A DNA stretch of 64,000 nucleotides from Benincasa hispida. Lineage: Eukaryota > Streptophyta > Magnoliopsida > Cucurbitales > Cucurbitaceae. The notes below the pieces were generated by a model, which saw only the letters and a program-made list of their open reading frames with translations, was not told the DNA's origin and made no database searches. Positions 11,256 to 23,944 of the stretch are shown one piece after another (position 1 is the first letter of the stretch; the number at the start of each line of letters is the position of its first letter). A program made the position numbers and the translations under genes. The stretch lies in assembly GCF_009727055.1 (NCBI RefSeq), contig NC_052359.1:9755305-9819304 (forward strand), in the 5' to 3' direction.

Positions 11256-11900
11256 GATTCCACCTTGACAAGATATTTAAAGAGTCCATAACTTCTGTTA
11301 CATCTATTCTCTTCGCCGACAAACATAATTCTTAATTTAGAGAACTATAACTTACTCCACCATATAGAGTAGATCACTTGGAATACCACTTTCCAAAAAT
11401 TTCTATTTTCGTCATCTGTCGAGAAACCTTGCTGAAATTTATGGTGCAACTTCTACCTACTTGGCTTACCTAGAAGTTCTTTAACCATTGACATAACTTC
11501 CACCACATACCTTGCATAATCGCCAAGTCAATTCCTGTGTTCAAACTTGTGGAATCGTCAACATCACATACCATAAGGATGAATTCCGTTTCTTCAAAGG
11601 AAGTCATTACCTCCCTTGACAAGAAAGACAACGTCAATATCCGATTTAGAGTCCTTTGCTAAAATTACTCTGTTTTTCATGTGCTTAGATTGTCCACGTT
11701 TCCAACAACTTATCTTATGCTCGAAGGCTCTCTTCTTTGAACCTCTGCTGGAATCACCCGAAACTACATTAGAACACCATCATCACTTAACTTGTATTTA
11801 TGTAACCCATATTGTACTAACAAATCCCTGACTTGCACTTGCCACAAGTTGAAGTGCATCATTCCATCAATTTCTCCACATCAAACTTTATTTGACTCAT
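11256..11900 (-). pseudogene. Degenerate Copia gag fragment (element K)
   Basis: In the minus strand, about 11760 down to 11620, a reading frame encodes a basic stretch followed by a zinc-knuckle remnant, CWKRGQSKHMKN. The family motif is C-x2-C-x4-H-x4-C; here the second and last cysteines are lost. This is the nucleocapsid part of a Copia gag. It lies only a few hundred bases from the 3' polypurine tract, so nearly all of pol (protease, integrase, reverse transcriptase, RNase H) has been deleted. Stops and frameshifts interrupt what is left. Confidence 0.5.
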
Positions 11901-11997
11901 AAATCTTGACATATGTCTGCTTCATTCCTAACAAATAAGCAAATAGTGAACAACCCACACTATTTACAATATCACAACCCATTTCAAGAATTCTTTT

Positions 11998-12270
11998 TGA
12001 AGGAATTGAATTCCTTAGTGGAAGCGTGCAAACGTAATGCTAGTGTTAATCAATTTTGAAAACTAAAAAAAAAAGAAAAGAAAAACAAACGGGGACATGA
12101 AAAATAATTTAATTATACAACATGCCTTTTGAGGAGAAAAAAGGATGAGAAGAACTAACCCTTGAAAATCGTCTTAAATTAATTCTTCTCTGCAAATCAC
12201 AAACAGCCTTGAACTTCTCTACATGAACTTCTCCTTCAAACTCAACGTATAACATGATCATGTTGGGTGA
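11998..12270 (-). mobile_element. U5 end of a minus-oriented Copia LTR (J, left piece)
   Basis: It begins TGAAGGAATTGAATTCC and continues with blocks shared with solo LTR E at 44312 ('agtggaagcg', 'gctagtgtt', 'aagaactaacccttgaa', 'caaatcacaaac'). Only the first ~270 bases are present. The opposite end of the same kind of LTR appears at 13560-14010, so about 1.25 kb of the middle is absent or replaced. Confidence 0.5.
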
Positions 12271-12309
12271 AAATTTAACTTTCAAAACAAGGAGGGAACC
12301 AACTTTTTT

Positions 12310-13051
12310 TGTTGGAGAATCCCACATTGAAAAATTTGGTGTTGGAAGTCTTCTTTATGTACTCCAACCTTGTGTTTTAGGTTTGGGCCCCAAGGGGTAC
12401 CCATGTTTTGGAGGGAGTGAGAAGATAGACCAATGTGGGTTTGGTGGACATCCCACATGCGCGCCGCCATCTAGTCGGGCGAGGGGAGCGAGCATGTGTG
12501 TGATGATTTTTTTTAATAAAAAATATTATTTTATTTTTCTTCTTCTTTTTATTATTATTATTTTAATCGAAAAAAGGGGGAAACGGTCCGTTCATTCGCG
12601 CGTTTCATCCGCGCACGTTTTGTTCCCTACCATTGCCCATCCGTAACATCTGCGCACATTTCGTTTCCTACCGTTCGACGCTGAAGGCCTATAAAAGGCG
12701 AGGCCTTCAACAATTCGAAAAAAAAAAAAATTCATTTTCATAATTCCCCAATTCATTTTTATCTCCTCCTCCATCTTAGCTTTCCGAGCAGTGAGTTTAG
12801 AAAGGTGTACGCTCCGATAGGTAATGGTGCATTTCCGATCGGTTTTCATTTGGCTGTTTTATCCTGGGGATGATGTGACGATTTTTAGACCTGCTTGCAC
12901 ACTTGGGCAGATCTGCGAAACGTCTTAAAGAGAGCGAGCTCCGCAACTCAGCCTATAACGAGTTTCTGTTTTGCAGGTTTTACTCTTTGCTTGATTGCTA
13001 TGCCTTGACGGTTTACTGTTCGTCATTCTGAGGGTCCTGCCGTTTTCAACA
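12310..13051 (+). mobile_element. LTR-like block with TATA box (H)
   Basis: The block starts TGTTGGAGAATCCCACATTG and may end TTTTCAACA, giving a TG...CA frame with short inverted ends. A TATAAAAG box at 12690-12697 fits a U3 promoter in plus orientation. No target duplication and no primer-binding site were found next to it, so whether it is a solo LTR, half of a larger LTR ending at 13546, or a fragment is unresolved. Confidence 0.35.
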
Positions 13052-13109
13052 GATCACAAACAAGACAATCCTCTAGACACCACCATTTGATTTCTCTTCT
13101 ATTCTTTAA

Positions 13110-13546
13110 ACAAAGAATCAAGGACATGTGGGCTCCTTCGTTTTGGAAGGGGAAGTAAACTTGTGAGAGAGGTTCTTAAGAGAAATTTTGCAGAGATTTT
13201 TTTTTTTTTTTTTATCACCAATGTACTCATTTACTCCTCTGCAAACTTCCTGTAATTCTCACCCCTAAGAAGAATACAGAAGGCTCATTTTGTGGTGGTG
13301 TCCTCATTGGAGTTTGGTTCTCTGTTCACGAGATCGTTTTTGTTCGTGACCATTTGGAGAGGAAATACGTAAAGGTTTTGGTTCTTCAAGGGTTAGTACA
13401 TCTTAACCTTATTTCTTCTCTAATCTTTTAAAGCATGCTGTAAAATTCCTCATGTTATGCATAATGTGAGTTCTGTATTTTAATTATTGTGAAATTTGAA
13501 AATTAGGAACGATCCCCATTTTTGCATTGGACCTCACAATCCTTCA
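13110..13546 (+). mobile_element. U5 end of a plus-oriented Copia LTR fragment
   Basis: The last ~300 bases match the end of solo LTR D in order: 'gaatacaaaaggctc', 'gtggtgtcctcattg', 'gaaatacgt', 'ttcttcaa', 'gcatgctgtaaaattcct', ending CCTTCA at 13546. The start of this LTR is not visible. Confidence 0.5.
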
Positions 13547-13559
13547 AAGAGAGCAATTC

Positions 13560-14010
13560 ACCTATGGCCATCCTATAAAATGTTAATCTCTTCAAGTAAT
13601 GGCGTTATAAAGAGAGACTAATCATTTAGTGTCCAGTCTTATACAAACTCTTTGTATAGGATACTTACTCATATGTCTCCATATGGACGATTAGTATCAC
13701 ATTATTTGTAACAGTTTACAACTATTGTAACAATTACAAAGTGAGTCATATCCGTAATGTCACTAGGATAAGGCATCCAACCTTATCCATATACTAAAGA
13801 CCATTTAGGTTATTACTTAAATATGATTCACCTGTATGTCAACCACATATATGTTTAAGATACATAAAATAACATCGGATCGTAGTTTATTAAATTAGGT
13901 TAACGCAAACTAAATATCGAATAAAATAACTTATTTTTTTATTAAACAAATAATTTGTATACAAATTTACAAACTATAAGAACCACGAGATTTAGGGTAC
14001 CAACCCAACA
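13560..14010 (-). mobile_element. U3 end of a minus-oriented Copia LTR (J, right piece)
   Basis: The sequence matches the last ~440 bases of solo LTR E ('catcctagtgaaatg'-like start, 'gttataaagagagactaatc', 'gtctccatatgga', 'gtgagtcatat') and ends CCAACCCAACA, the inverse of the usual TGTTGG LTR start. It abuts a plus-oriented LTR end at 13546. Confidence 0.55.
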
Positions 14011-14045
14011 CTTTTTTTATGTGGAAGCTTAAACAATTCTACAAT

Positions 14046-16043
14046 TGAAGGAACTCGTTTTATAGAGAACCTATGAGCGGAAGCGGATTGTCCAAATCCC
14101 ATTTTGATTGAAAACAAACGTTTATAGTAAACAATATAGATTATGCATCATAACATAAATTACAACATGCTTTTGAATAAGAAATAGAGTTCAAGTGATT
14201 TTACATTTGAAGAACTCTCCTTCACAAAAATCCCTCAAACTAACTCGAACTCCTCGAATAGCAACGAACTCTCTTCAAACAAATAGCAACTAGAATACTC
14301 GAACCAAAAGTGAATGACACTACCACTTGGTGACCTTGGTATTCTCGAGTGAGAACCTAGGAGTGGTGGACTTTGGCTATTTTGGTTAAGAGGGTGTTTA
14401 GAAGTTTAAAGGTGGAAGACGATTGAGGAAGAAACTCTCTATGACATAGGAAAATCTCTCAATCATTTAGAGTAAAGAGTATATCATATATTCTCTGTAA
14501 AATCATGTAGCTTAGATTGTGTCGCGTTAAAGGAAAAAATAGAAATAACTTCTTTTATTCCTTTTTCCATAAAAAACCACTTAACTTTCCACTAAGGTGG
14601 TTAGAGAGAAAAGGGATTAATTATTAAATAATTAATAATATAAATAAATATGATAACAAACTTATCATATTATATTTATAATCTATAGTTTTAATATTGC
14701 ATCATATACAATATAAACTATAGTTCTTTTTCTCCATTTTATGACATTTAATATAAAGCATATTTGTATTAAATTTAACAACCATTTGAATATCATTCAA
14801 ATAATTATTCCTCCAATTAAACAATAATATATCAAATACATTATGTCAATTATATCTATATAGTTGATCAATTTAATTATATCATATATAATTAAATTCT
14901 CTCTTATTAATTTGAACATTTGAAATTAATCCAAAAACTGATTCTCAACTAAATTCTTTTGAGCTACCAAGGGGACCTTATGGACTTGTAGCTTGAAGCT
15001 CCAACCGTATGTGAATAATTAATTAAACTCTCTAATTACCTTATCCACCATCCGTTAACTATCGGGCACTCCATTGAAGACCGACAACTACACTCTTTGC
15101 ACTACAGATATATTTCTGTGTTTATTTGATATAACTAATCAACACTACGATGACCCTTCACAAATTGCTCGTAAGTACAGTTGGGCCAAATTACCGTTTT
15201 GTCTCTGTAGTTACATCTAACTCCTTAAGTACCACTGATCCCTCTAATGAACAATAGACCATAGTCCTACTATGACTAAACCCCTCTCTGGTTAAGAGAA
15301 GGTGTGGCACCACATTGTTCAAGACCCGGAATCAGCGCTTAAAGGAGCAATTTATCTACTTACCCCTGCTTCAGGGAAGGAGTGAATTCCATCTTATGTA
15401 GCTGAATTTCCAGCTCCTCAATCAGACGAATCTCCAATCTGGTAGGCTTGTTGAGTCGGCGATCTTGCCACTCTCACCCATACAAATCAAAGGACCGTCT
15501 TCATAGGCAGAAGTTCACAACTTACTCAGGATTAAGGTCATGTTACTAATGGTCATCCTAGTGAAATGAAAGTCTTTATTATGAACGACGTTATATAATG
15601 AGACTAAGCATTTTGTGGTATGGTCTTATACAAACACCTTTGTATACAATATCCCTGCTCGTATGTTTAATACATGAATGATCAAGATCAGATCATTTGT
15701 AGCACTTTACAACAGTTGTAGCACTTTACAACAGTTGTAACACCTACAAAGCGGGTCATACTCGTAGTGTCACCAGAATAAGGTATCTAGCATTATCCAT
15801 ATACTACAGACCATTTAGGTTATCACTTAAACATGATCCACCTATATGTCTTCACATACATGTTTAAGTTACAACGATAACCTTGGATGTTAGTTTATTG
15901 ATTTGTGGTTAATGCAACTAAAATATCATATATTTCATAGACATAGTGAATAAAATATCATTTATTATAAATCACAGATATGTTGTTCATACAAGATTTA
16001 CAAACTATAGAACCCTACGAGATTTAGGACATCAATCCCAACA
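14046..16043 (-). mobile_element. 3' LTR of Copia element A
   Basis: It is bounded by TGAAGGAACTCG and ATCAATCCCAACA, that is TG...CA on the plus strand, and is 1998 bases long. It is followed by an inverted polypurine tract and then the RNase H region, so it is the 3' LTR of a minus-oriented element. The flanking five bases on the left are ACAAT; the partner copy cannot be checked because the other end of A is lost at about 29080. Confidence 0.85.
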
Positions 16044-16054
16044 ATCTCCCACTT
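16044..16054 (-). other. Polypurine tract of element A
   Basis: On the minus strand AAGTGGGAGAT immediately precedes the LTR. This is the plus-strand primer site for retrotransposon DNA synthesis, and the same motif occurs in elements B and C. Confidence 0.8.
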
Positions 16055-16159
16055 GTCCTAAAGCTAGTGGGGTGTACAAGATAATCAAATTACAAGTACA
16101 CAAAACAATAAACTAGGGCATAACACGCCGAATACAAAATCTTCCACTTGCCCTAGTCC

Positions 16160-18398
16160 ATCCGTGGTCTGTCCCATAGACCCATACTCTATAAGAGACC
16201 CTCAAACACTGTAGCGTGAGCCCTTCATAAACGTATTAACAACATTGTGCTCTGAAGGTATCTTCATGATAATCACATCCCCTTGATGCACAATCTCTCG
16301 GATGAGATGATACTTTCGTTCTATGTGCTTTCTGCGCTTATGACTCCTAGGCTCAGGGAATTAGCCACAATACCACTATTATCACAATAAAGTATGATGG
16401 GCTTTGACATGTATGGAACAACTTCCAGATAAGCCAGGAATTTCCTGAGCTAAATGACCTTCTTAGCAGCTTCACAAGCCGCTACATATTCTGCTTCCAT
16501 GGTGGAGTCTGTGATGCGTCCCTGCTTGGTTCTTCGCCATACTATAACCCTTCCGTTAAGAATGAACACTGATCCTTATGTGAATTTTTGAGAATCCCTA
16601 ACAATCTGAAAATTAGAGTCCGTGTAACCTGTAAGGATCAAATCCTTAGAACCATACACAAGCATGTAGTCCCTCGCTCTCCGTAGATACTTGAGTATGT
16701 TCTTAACAGTTGTTCAATGATCATATCCTGGATTAGATTGATATCTATTGACTATTCCCACTACATAGCAGATGTCAGGTTTAGTACATAACATCGCATA
16801 CATCAAAATGCCCACGATAGATGCATAGGGGACTCATCTCATTTCCTCAACCTCTTGAGGTGTCTTAGGACACTGTTTCTTAGACAATGTAACTTTGTGC
16901 TAGAAAGGCAATAAACCCTCTCAAAGTTCTACATCGAATACTTGATCAACATCTTGTCAATATACGATGCCTGAGACAGTACTAGCATTTTGTTCTTCTG
17001 ATCCCGAAAGATCTGAATACCAAGAACAGACTGAGCATCTCCCAAATCTTTCATTTGAAATTGGGTCGCTAGGCAGTTCTTAACTGTAGTCAGCAAGCCT
17101 ACATCATTCCCAATGAGTAGGATATCATCTACATATAACACTAAGAAAACTATTGAACTGTTGATGATCTTCTTGTATACACAAGGCTCATCAACATTCT
17201 GATCAAAGCTATAAGATTTAATCGCAATATCAAACCTTATATTCCAAGATCGAGATTTATGTTTCAGTCCATAAATGGACCAATTCAGCTTACAAACCTT
17301 CTGCTCTTGATCTTAGACTATGAAACCCTCGAGTTGCACCATATAAATGGTCTTCTCAAGATTGCCATTCATAAAAGCACTATTGACATCAATTTTCCAT
17401 ATCACATAGTCATAATATGAGTCAATAGATAGGAGGATCCGAATAGACTTCAGTATGGCAACAGGCGAGAAAGTCTCCTCATAGTCGACTCCCTCTATCT
17501 GGGTATAACTCTTTGCCACCAGTCTAGCCTTGAAGGTTTGCACCTTCCCATCAATACCCCGTTTCCTCTTGTAGATCAATTTGCTACTTATAGGTTTAAC
17601 CCCATTAGGTTGATCTACAACATCCCAAATTAAATTGAAGTACATAGACTCCATTTCGAGATCCATGGCTTTGATCCATTCATCTATGTCAACATTCTCC
17701 ATTGCCTTCTTGTAAGACAATGGATCCTCAACCTCGCCATCAACTTCTATAGCTAGGATTTCAGTTAAACCTATATAGCGAATAGATGGGTTCACAACCT
17801 TCCCACTACGTCGAGGTTCACTTAACACTTGAGGTGGGTTTGACCTACTAGATGAACCTACTTCAACAACTCTGGTTGAGGTAATAGTCTATTTAACAAC
17901 TCTTGTTGAAGTTTCAGTAATTTCTTTGGAAAGCTCATTCAACACGATTTTGCTTCTAGGTTTGTGCTCCCTTATATGATCCTCCTAAAAAAAAGTAGCA
18001 TTTGTCGATACAAACACTTTGTTTTCTTTAGGATCATAAAAATAACCTCCTCTCATTCCCTTGGGGTAGCCTACAAATAGGCATAACATTGAACATGGTT
18101 TCAGCTTCTTAGGATTAGCCTCAAGCACATGTGCTGGCAACCCCAGATTCTGAAATGACATAAACTAGCTTTACGACCATTCCATAACTCCAAAGGTGTT
18201 CTGGCAACACTCTTGGAGGGAACACACTCCAGGATATAAACTGCAGTCTCTACTCCATAGCCCCAAAACGAGTCAGGTAAGGAAGCGTAACTCATCATGG
18301 ACCAAACCATGTCTAATAGGGTTCAATTTCTCCTATCCGATACACCATTTTGCTGAGTTGTACCAGGTGTTAAGAGTTGGAAAACTATTCCATGTTCA
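16160..18398 (-). pseudogene. Copia element A pol, 3' part: RNase H, reverse transcriptase, integrase C-terminal
   Basis: The minus strand encodes, from high to low coordinate, the integrase C-terminal region (18398-18100), the reverse transcriptase N-terminal part (17828-17313, with [20 protein letters not shown]), the catalytic YVDD (near 17130) and RNase H (to about 16200). These are the normal Ty1/Copia order after integrase. The frame is split by stops and shifts between the open stretches 16929-17141, 17313-17828 and 18101-18310. In the integrase the usual QQNGVSER stretch reads QQNGVSDR, replacing the last catalytic acid Glu by Asp. The gene is cut at 18398 by element B, and its upstream half resumes at 28126. 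Confidence 0.85.
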
Positions 18399-20522
18399 TG
18401 AAGGAACACTTATTCAAGAGTACCTACGAGCGGAAGCGGATCTTTCCAATTTATTGTGACAGAATTTCCGCATATACATTCAAATATATTAATATGCATT
18501 CATAATGCTAAATTATTGACATGCTCAAAGGAACAATAAATAAGAGATCGAGAGATCATACCAGTTGAAGACTTATTCTTCACAACAAATCTCGCTTTCG
18601 ATGAAATGGTAAGCAATTGCTCAACAAATCCCAATCATCTACCTCGAACAGTCTCCACATGAACAGAAGGAAACAGGAACGATACCACCACTCAAAGCCC
18701 TCAGTATTCTTGGAGTGAGAATCCAAAGGGTGGGCTTTGTTCGGATTTGGTAGAGGGAAGGAGGAAGGAAGATCGTATACAACAATCAAGCAAATGGGAG
18801 ATAGGCTCATCTATCGTATAGACAAAATGCTTGATCGTTTAGGTGAAGTATACGATCGTGTAGGAAAAGGTAAGCGATCATCTAAACAATCATGTAGAAA
18901 AAGCTAAGAGATCGTTTATACGATTGTTTAGTAAATATCGGGCGTTAAACGATCGCTTAAAAAAAGGTAAACGATCGTTTATTAAATAGCGCGCATGGGT
19001 GTAAGCGTTAAGCGATCACTCAGCACTATCGATCGTTCAAGCACTATCGTATAGGCACAGGTTTTGCTAAACGATGACACTCTTCAACAGAATGTCTGCG
19101 CATCCAATGCTTAACATACAGAGAGCTATTTAAGCATCTCAAAGATATTCTTTAACTTACTCATCCGTTATAAAAACAGGAAGAGTTGCCGACCTATTAT
19201 CCCTTTAACCGTCCAATTAATAGACAATGAATATAATCACATCATATTCATAATCTATGGATTAATATCATATATTAATCATAGTATTTTTCCTCCACTA
19301 GATATAAATCATATTTATCTCCAATTTCCTTCAAAGTAATTTATCTCATACATAAAGTTAATTATATCATATTAACTAGTTCAATTATATCATATATAAT
19401 TGAACTCTCTCTTGTCAATTTGAACATTTCAAACTGACCCAAAAACTGATTCTCAACTTGTACCCAAGCTACAAAGGGGATCTTATGGACTTATGGCTCG
19501 AATCTCCAACGGTACGTGAATAACTGACTAAACTCTTTAGCCACGGTACCCACCATGCGTTAACTACCAGGCATCTAAAGACCAACAGTTGAACTCTTCT
19601 TACCATAGATATATTTCTATGTCCATTGGATATAACCAATCATTAGTATGATGACCCTTCACAGATGCTCGTAAGTACAGCTGGCCAATTTATCGTTTTG
19701 TCCTTGTAGTTACATTTTACTCCTTAAGTACCACAGATCCCTCTAATGAACTTTACAACATAGTCTTACTATGTGCGAACACCTCTCGGGCCATGAGAAG
19801 GTGTGTGATGCCACATCGTTCAAGCGTCGGGATCAGCCTTTAAAAGAGCAATCTATCTACTTATCCCCGCATCAGGGAAGGAGTGAACTCCATCTTGTGA
19901 AGCCGAGTTCTCAGATCCCAAATCAGACGAATCCCCAAAGTGGTAGGTTTGAATCGATGCTCTGGTCACTCGCACCCATGCAAATCAACAGACGACCTTC
20001 AATGGCAGGAGTTCCCAACTCACTCAAGATTGAGGTCATGTTACCTATGGTCATCCTAGTGAAGTGAAGTCTCTATCACGAACGGAGTTATATGATGAGA
20101 CGTTAACACTTCGGAGGTCAGTTTTATGTAAACTCTTTGTATAGGACACCTCTGCTCGCATGTCCCTACACGAATGATCAGGATCAGACCATCTGTGACA
20201 AGTACAACACTTGTAACTATTCCACAAAGCGGGCTGCGTCCATAGTGTTACCAGGATAAGGTTTCCCTCATATATCTATATACTACAGACCATTTTAGTT
20301 GTCACTTAAGACATGATCCACTTGTATATCACTACATATATGCTTAAGTTACATAAAGACAACCAGGGATATTTAGTTTATTGGTTTGTGATAAAATAAC
20401 AAACATGTAAATGTGCAAAGTCAAGAAGTGAAGTAAATATCATTACATTATACATCACAAGCGTTCGTACAAAATTGTTTACAAACTACATAACACGAGA
20501 CTTTAGGGCACAAACCCCAACA
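18399..20522 (-). repeat. 3' LTR of element B
   Basis: The LTR runs from TGAAGGAACACTT to AAACCCCAACA, 2124 bases. It carries an array of CGATCG-centred palindromic motifs at about 18770-19080, described separately. It is bounded internally by the polypurine tract. Confidence 0.9.
18770..19080. repeat. CGATCG palindrome array in the 3' LTR of B
   Basis: Roughly a dozen or more short units built on 'taaacgatcgtttag', 'aagcgatcg' and 'tacgatcgtgtag' alternate over 300 bases. Many are self-complementary (for example TAAACGATCGTTTA). The same array is in the 5' LTR (26370-26690) and, in different order, in the leader (25380-25680). Confidence 0.8.
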
Positions 20523-20533
20523 ATCTCCCACTT
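20523..20533 (-). other. Polypurine tract of element B
   Basis: On the minus strand AAGTGGGAGAT lies directly before the 3' LTR. Confidence 0.8.
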
Positions 20534-20639
20534 GTCCTAAAGCGAAGTGAGGAGTACAAAAATATGTACAAAACAATAAACTAGGGCATAAAAACCCAGT
20601 GCAATAAAATCTCCCACTTGCCCTAGTCCAGTCATGGGC

Positions 20640-22560
20640 GGTTCCGTAAACCCATGCTTTGAAGATGACCCTCAAACACTGTAGCCATGAGAGCCTTCCT
20701 AAACGGACCAACAACATTTTGTTCTAGGTAATCTTCATGATGATCCCGTTTCCTTGATGCACTATCTCGCGGATCAGATAATACTTATGCTCTATGTGTT
20801 TGTCGCGCCTTTGACTCCGAGGCTCCTTGGAGTCCACTACAACACCACTATTGTCATAATAGAGGGTGATGAGCCTAGACATATCTGGAACAACTTCCAA
20901 CTATGTCAAGAACTTTCTGAGCTAGACGATGTCTTTAGCAGCTTCACAAGCCGCTACGTACTCGGCCTCCATCGTGGAGTTGGCGATGCACTCTTGCTTA
21001 GTGCACCGCCACACTACAGCTCATTCGTTAAGAGTAAAAACTGACCCTGAAGTGGACTTTCGAGAGTCCTTATCAGTCTAAAAGTCAGAATCTGTATATC
21101 CAGTTAGAATCAAATCCCTAGACCCATACACGAGCATGTAGTCCCTCGCTCTCTAAAGATACTTAAGGATGTTCTTAACTGAGATCCAATGATCCTAGCC
21201 TAGGTTAGACTGATATCTACTAACAACGCATGAGACAGCGCTAGCACTTTGTTCTTACGATCCTAAAAGATATGTATACTGAGAACAAACTAAGCCTTTC
21301 CCAAATCTTTCATTTGGAATTGGGTCGCTAGTCAGTTTTTAACTGCAGTCAGTAGACCTACATCATTCCCAATGAGTAGTATATCGTCTACATACAAAAC
21401 TAAGAAAACTACTGAATTGTTGACGATCTTGTAGACACAAGGTTCATCCTGGTGAACATCCTCCATTGTCTTTTGATAAGACAACGGATCCTCAACGTCG
21501 CTATCTACCACCATAGCTAGGATTTCCATGAAAACCCAGATAGCAATCAGGCAGGTTCGTAACCCTCCCACTACGTCGAGGTTTCCTCAACTCTTGAGGT
21601 GGAACCGACCTACCAGATGAACTATCATCAACACCTGGCTAAAGAAATAGGTCCTTCAACAACTTTTGTTGAAGTTTCAGTAATTTCGTTGGAAAACTCA
21701 CATAACACGACTGAACTGTGCTCCCTGATATGATCCTTCTCTAGGAAAATAGCGTTCGTGGAAACAAACACCTTGTTTTCGGACGGATCATAAAAGTAAC
21801 CTCCTTGTGTACCTTTGAGGTAGCCTACAAAGAGGCACAACCTCGACCGTGATTCTAACTTCTTGGGATTTACCTCAAGCACATGTGCTGGGCATCCCCA
21901 TATGCAGAAGTGACGTAAACTAGCTTTACACCCGTTCCACAACTATAGAGGTATTCTCGCAACACACTTAGAAGGAATACAGTAGAGAATATATATCACA
22001 GTTTCCACTATGAAACCCCAAAACGAGTTCGGTAAGGAAGCGTAACTCATCATTGAATGAACCATGTCCAACAAGGTTCGTTTTTCCTCTCCGCTACACC
22101 ATTCTGCGGAGGTGTACCCGGTGCTGAGAGTTGGGAAATGATTCCATGACCTAATAAATAGTCCTAGAACCCAGGAACCAAAAACTCTCCACCTCGATCT
22201 GATCGAAGTATTTTAATTCGTCTATCTAAAGCATTCATAACTTTAGCCTTAAATAATTTGAACTTTTCAAAAGATTCAGACTTTCGTTGCATCAGATAAA
22301 CATACCCATATCTCGAGTAATCATCAGTAAAATTGAAAAAGAACTCATAGCCTTCTTGAGCTTACACATTCATAAAACCGCAAAGGTCAGAATGTACTAA
22401 TTCTAGAGCTTCTTTGGCTCGATAACCTTTTCTAGTAAAAGGTCTTTTAGTCATCTTATCCTCAAAGGCAAGATTTACACACTGGTAAAGAATTTTCTTC
22501 TAACTCGCTTAGAAGACCATTCTTCACCAATCTCTCAATTCTATTGAGATTGATGTGCCT
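20640..22560 (-). pseudogene. Copia element B pol remnant (integrase, reverse transcriptase, RNase H)
   Basis: From high to low coordinate the minus strand carries the integrase region (about 22560-21600, with an open stretch 21942-21628), a short reverse transcriptase remnant with YVDD (near 21390) and a frame-broken RNase H (about 21230-20700). Compared with element A two blocks are missing. At about 21448 the sequence jumps from just upstream of YVDD to the linker before the reverse transcriptase, losing several hundred bases of the RT fingers/palm. At about 21225 a shorter block between RT and RNase H is gone. The product could not function. Confidence 0.8.
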
Positions 22561-22572
22561 TAATCGAAGGTT

Positions 22573-23944
22573 CTAAAGTTGGGTATTTTCTTTTGGAGAA
22601 ACTTGTTGGTGTTTAGATTGAGTTATGACAGATTTAAATATCTCTATGTTATGGAGGGAACTTAAGGCTAACGGTCTTAGCACATACAAGTTATTTTCCA
22701 GTTTAGCTATACAAATTTCAACACCATCCTTATGAATAAACACTTTATTCAATTTAAAAGCAAGAGTGTAATTGCATTGTAACAAACACTTTACATAAAT
22801 AAGGTTCCTTTTTAGTTCAGGAACTACAAAGACATATTTTAATACAAGAAACCTATTATGTAAAGTTAACTGGATACCTCCCACTACCACAGTTGAGACG
22901 ACGTGCCCGGTGTCTACTTGCAACGTCATCTTACCAGCCTCCAGCTGTCACCAAGATCTAATCCCCTGAAAAGAAGAATAAACATGATTAGTGGCGCCCG
23001 AATCAATTATTCAAGCAGAATCATCATTCTCCACTAAACAAGTTTCTAATACAAGTAAATTAGATTTACCTTTGTCTGCCTTCTTTTCCTTCAGATAATG
23101 AGGACAATTCCTCTTCAAGTGTTCGTCCTGGTTACAGTGGAAACATGTTCCTTTTCAACCAGTGGTGGACGCTTCTTCTGGGTGACAGGTGGCGGGTTAG
23201 CAGGTGCATTCCCTTTCCCTTTACCACCCTTCTTCTTCTTCCCCTTTCTAGAGTTAGAAGTTTAAGGTGCAGACTTTGTTCCTGAGGTCAAACCTCGAAG
23301 GAACCTTCTAGAAGACGAGACAACATTTGCCTCACCTCCCTTTTTCTCCTTACTTTTTAGCAAGGATTGGTAAATCTGCAACTCGTTGCAGAGAGTAGTA
23401 AGAGTATAGTCCACTTTGTTGAAAATCGTATTGCTAACAAAGTGGAGGAAGATTTCCGGCAATGAATTCAAGATAATACTAACCTAACTGCCCTCATCGA
23501 TTTTAGACCCATTCATCTTTTCCACGTTAAAGTGGACCATCATTTCAGCACGTGTTCACGAATAGAGGTGCCTTCCTCCATTTTGGAGCTGAAGATGTGT
23601 TTCAAAGCCTTATGCTTGAGTTGTTTAGACGGCTATCCGAACATTCCCTACAAGGACTCCATGATCTCACATGCTGAGACCATGGGCTTATGATTCTTGG
23701 CCAATATGTCACTAAAACTAGCCAAGATATAGGCTCGGGCCTTCTCGTTTGCCCGTGTCCAACGCTCATATGCCGCCTGAACATTTCGAGTAGCATCCTG
23801 AGGTGGAATAGAAGGACAGTCCTCCGTTAGGACAAACTTCAGATCCTCGATGATGAGTATCGTTGTGAGCATATGTTTCCAACTCGAATAGTTTTGACCA
23901 TTCAATTTTTCGACGCTAAGTAAACTGATAATGGTTGTAGCCAT
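22573..23944 (-). pseudogene. Copia element B gag and protease
   Basis: The gag starts at an ATG at 23944 (open to 23648) with the family opening of a Leu/Asn/Gly-rich segment around 'LNGQNYSSWK'. Further on, near 23150-23108, the zinc knuckle CFHCNQDEHLKRNC keeps all four metal ligands. The aspartic protease active site IIDSGAT is near 22998, but the codon just before it, normally Trp, is a stop. The open stretch 22929-22573 covers the part between protease and the pre-integrase domain. Several frameshifts separate these pieces. Confidence 0.8.

Noticed and set aside
12254..12849. Open frames of 62-130 residues on both strands
   Set aside because: They overlap an LTR-like block with a TATA box and show no protein family features.
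18770..19080. CGATCG repeats as a CRISPR array
   Set aside because: The units are short, irregular and palindromic, with no constant spacer length, and the genome is a plant.
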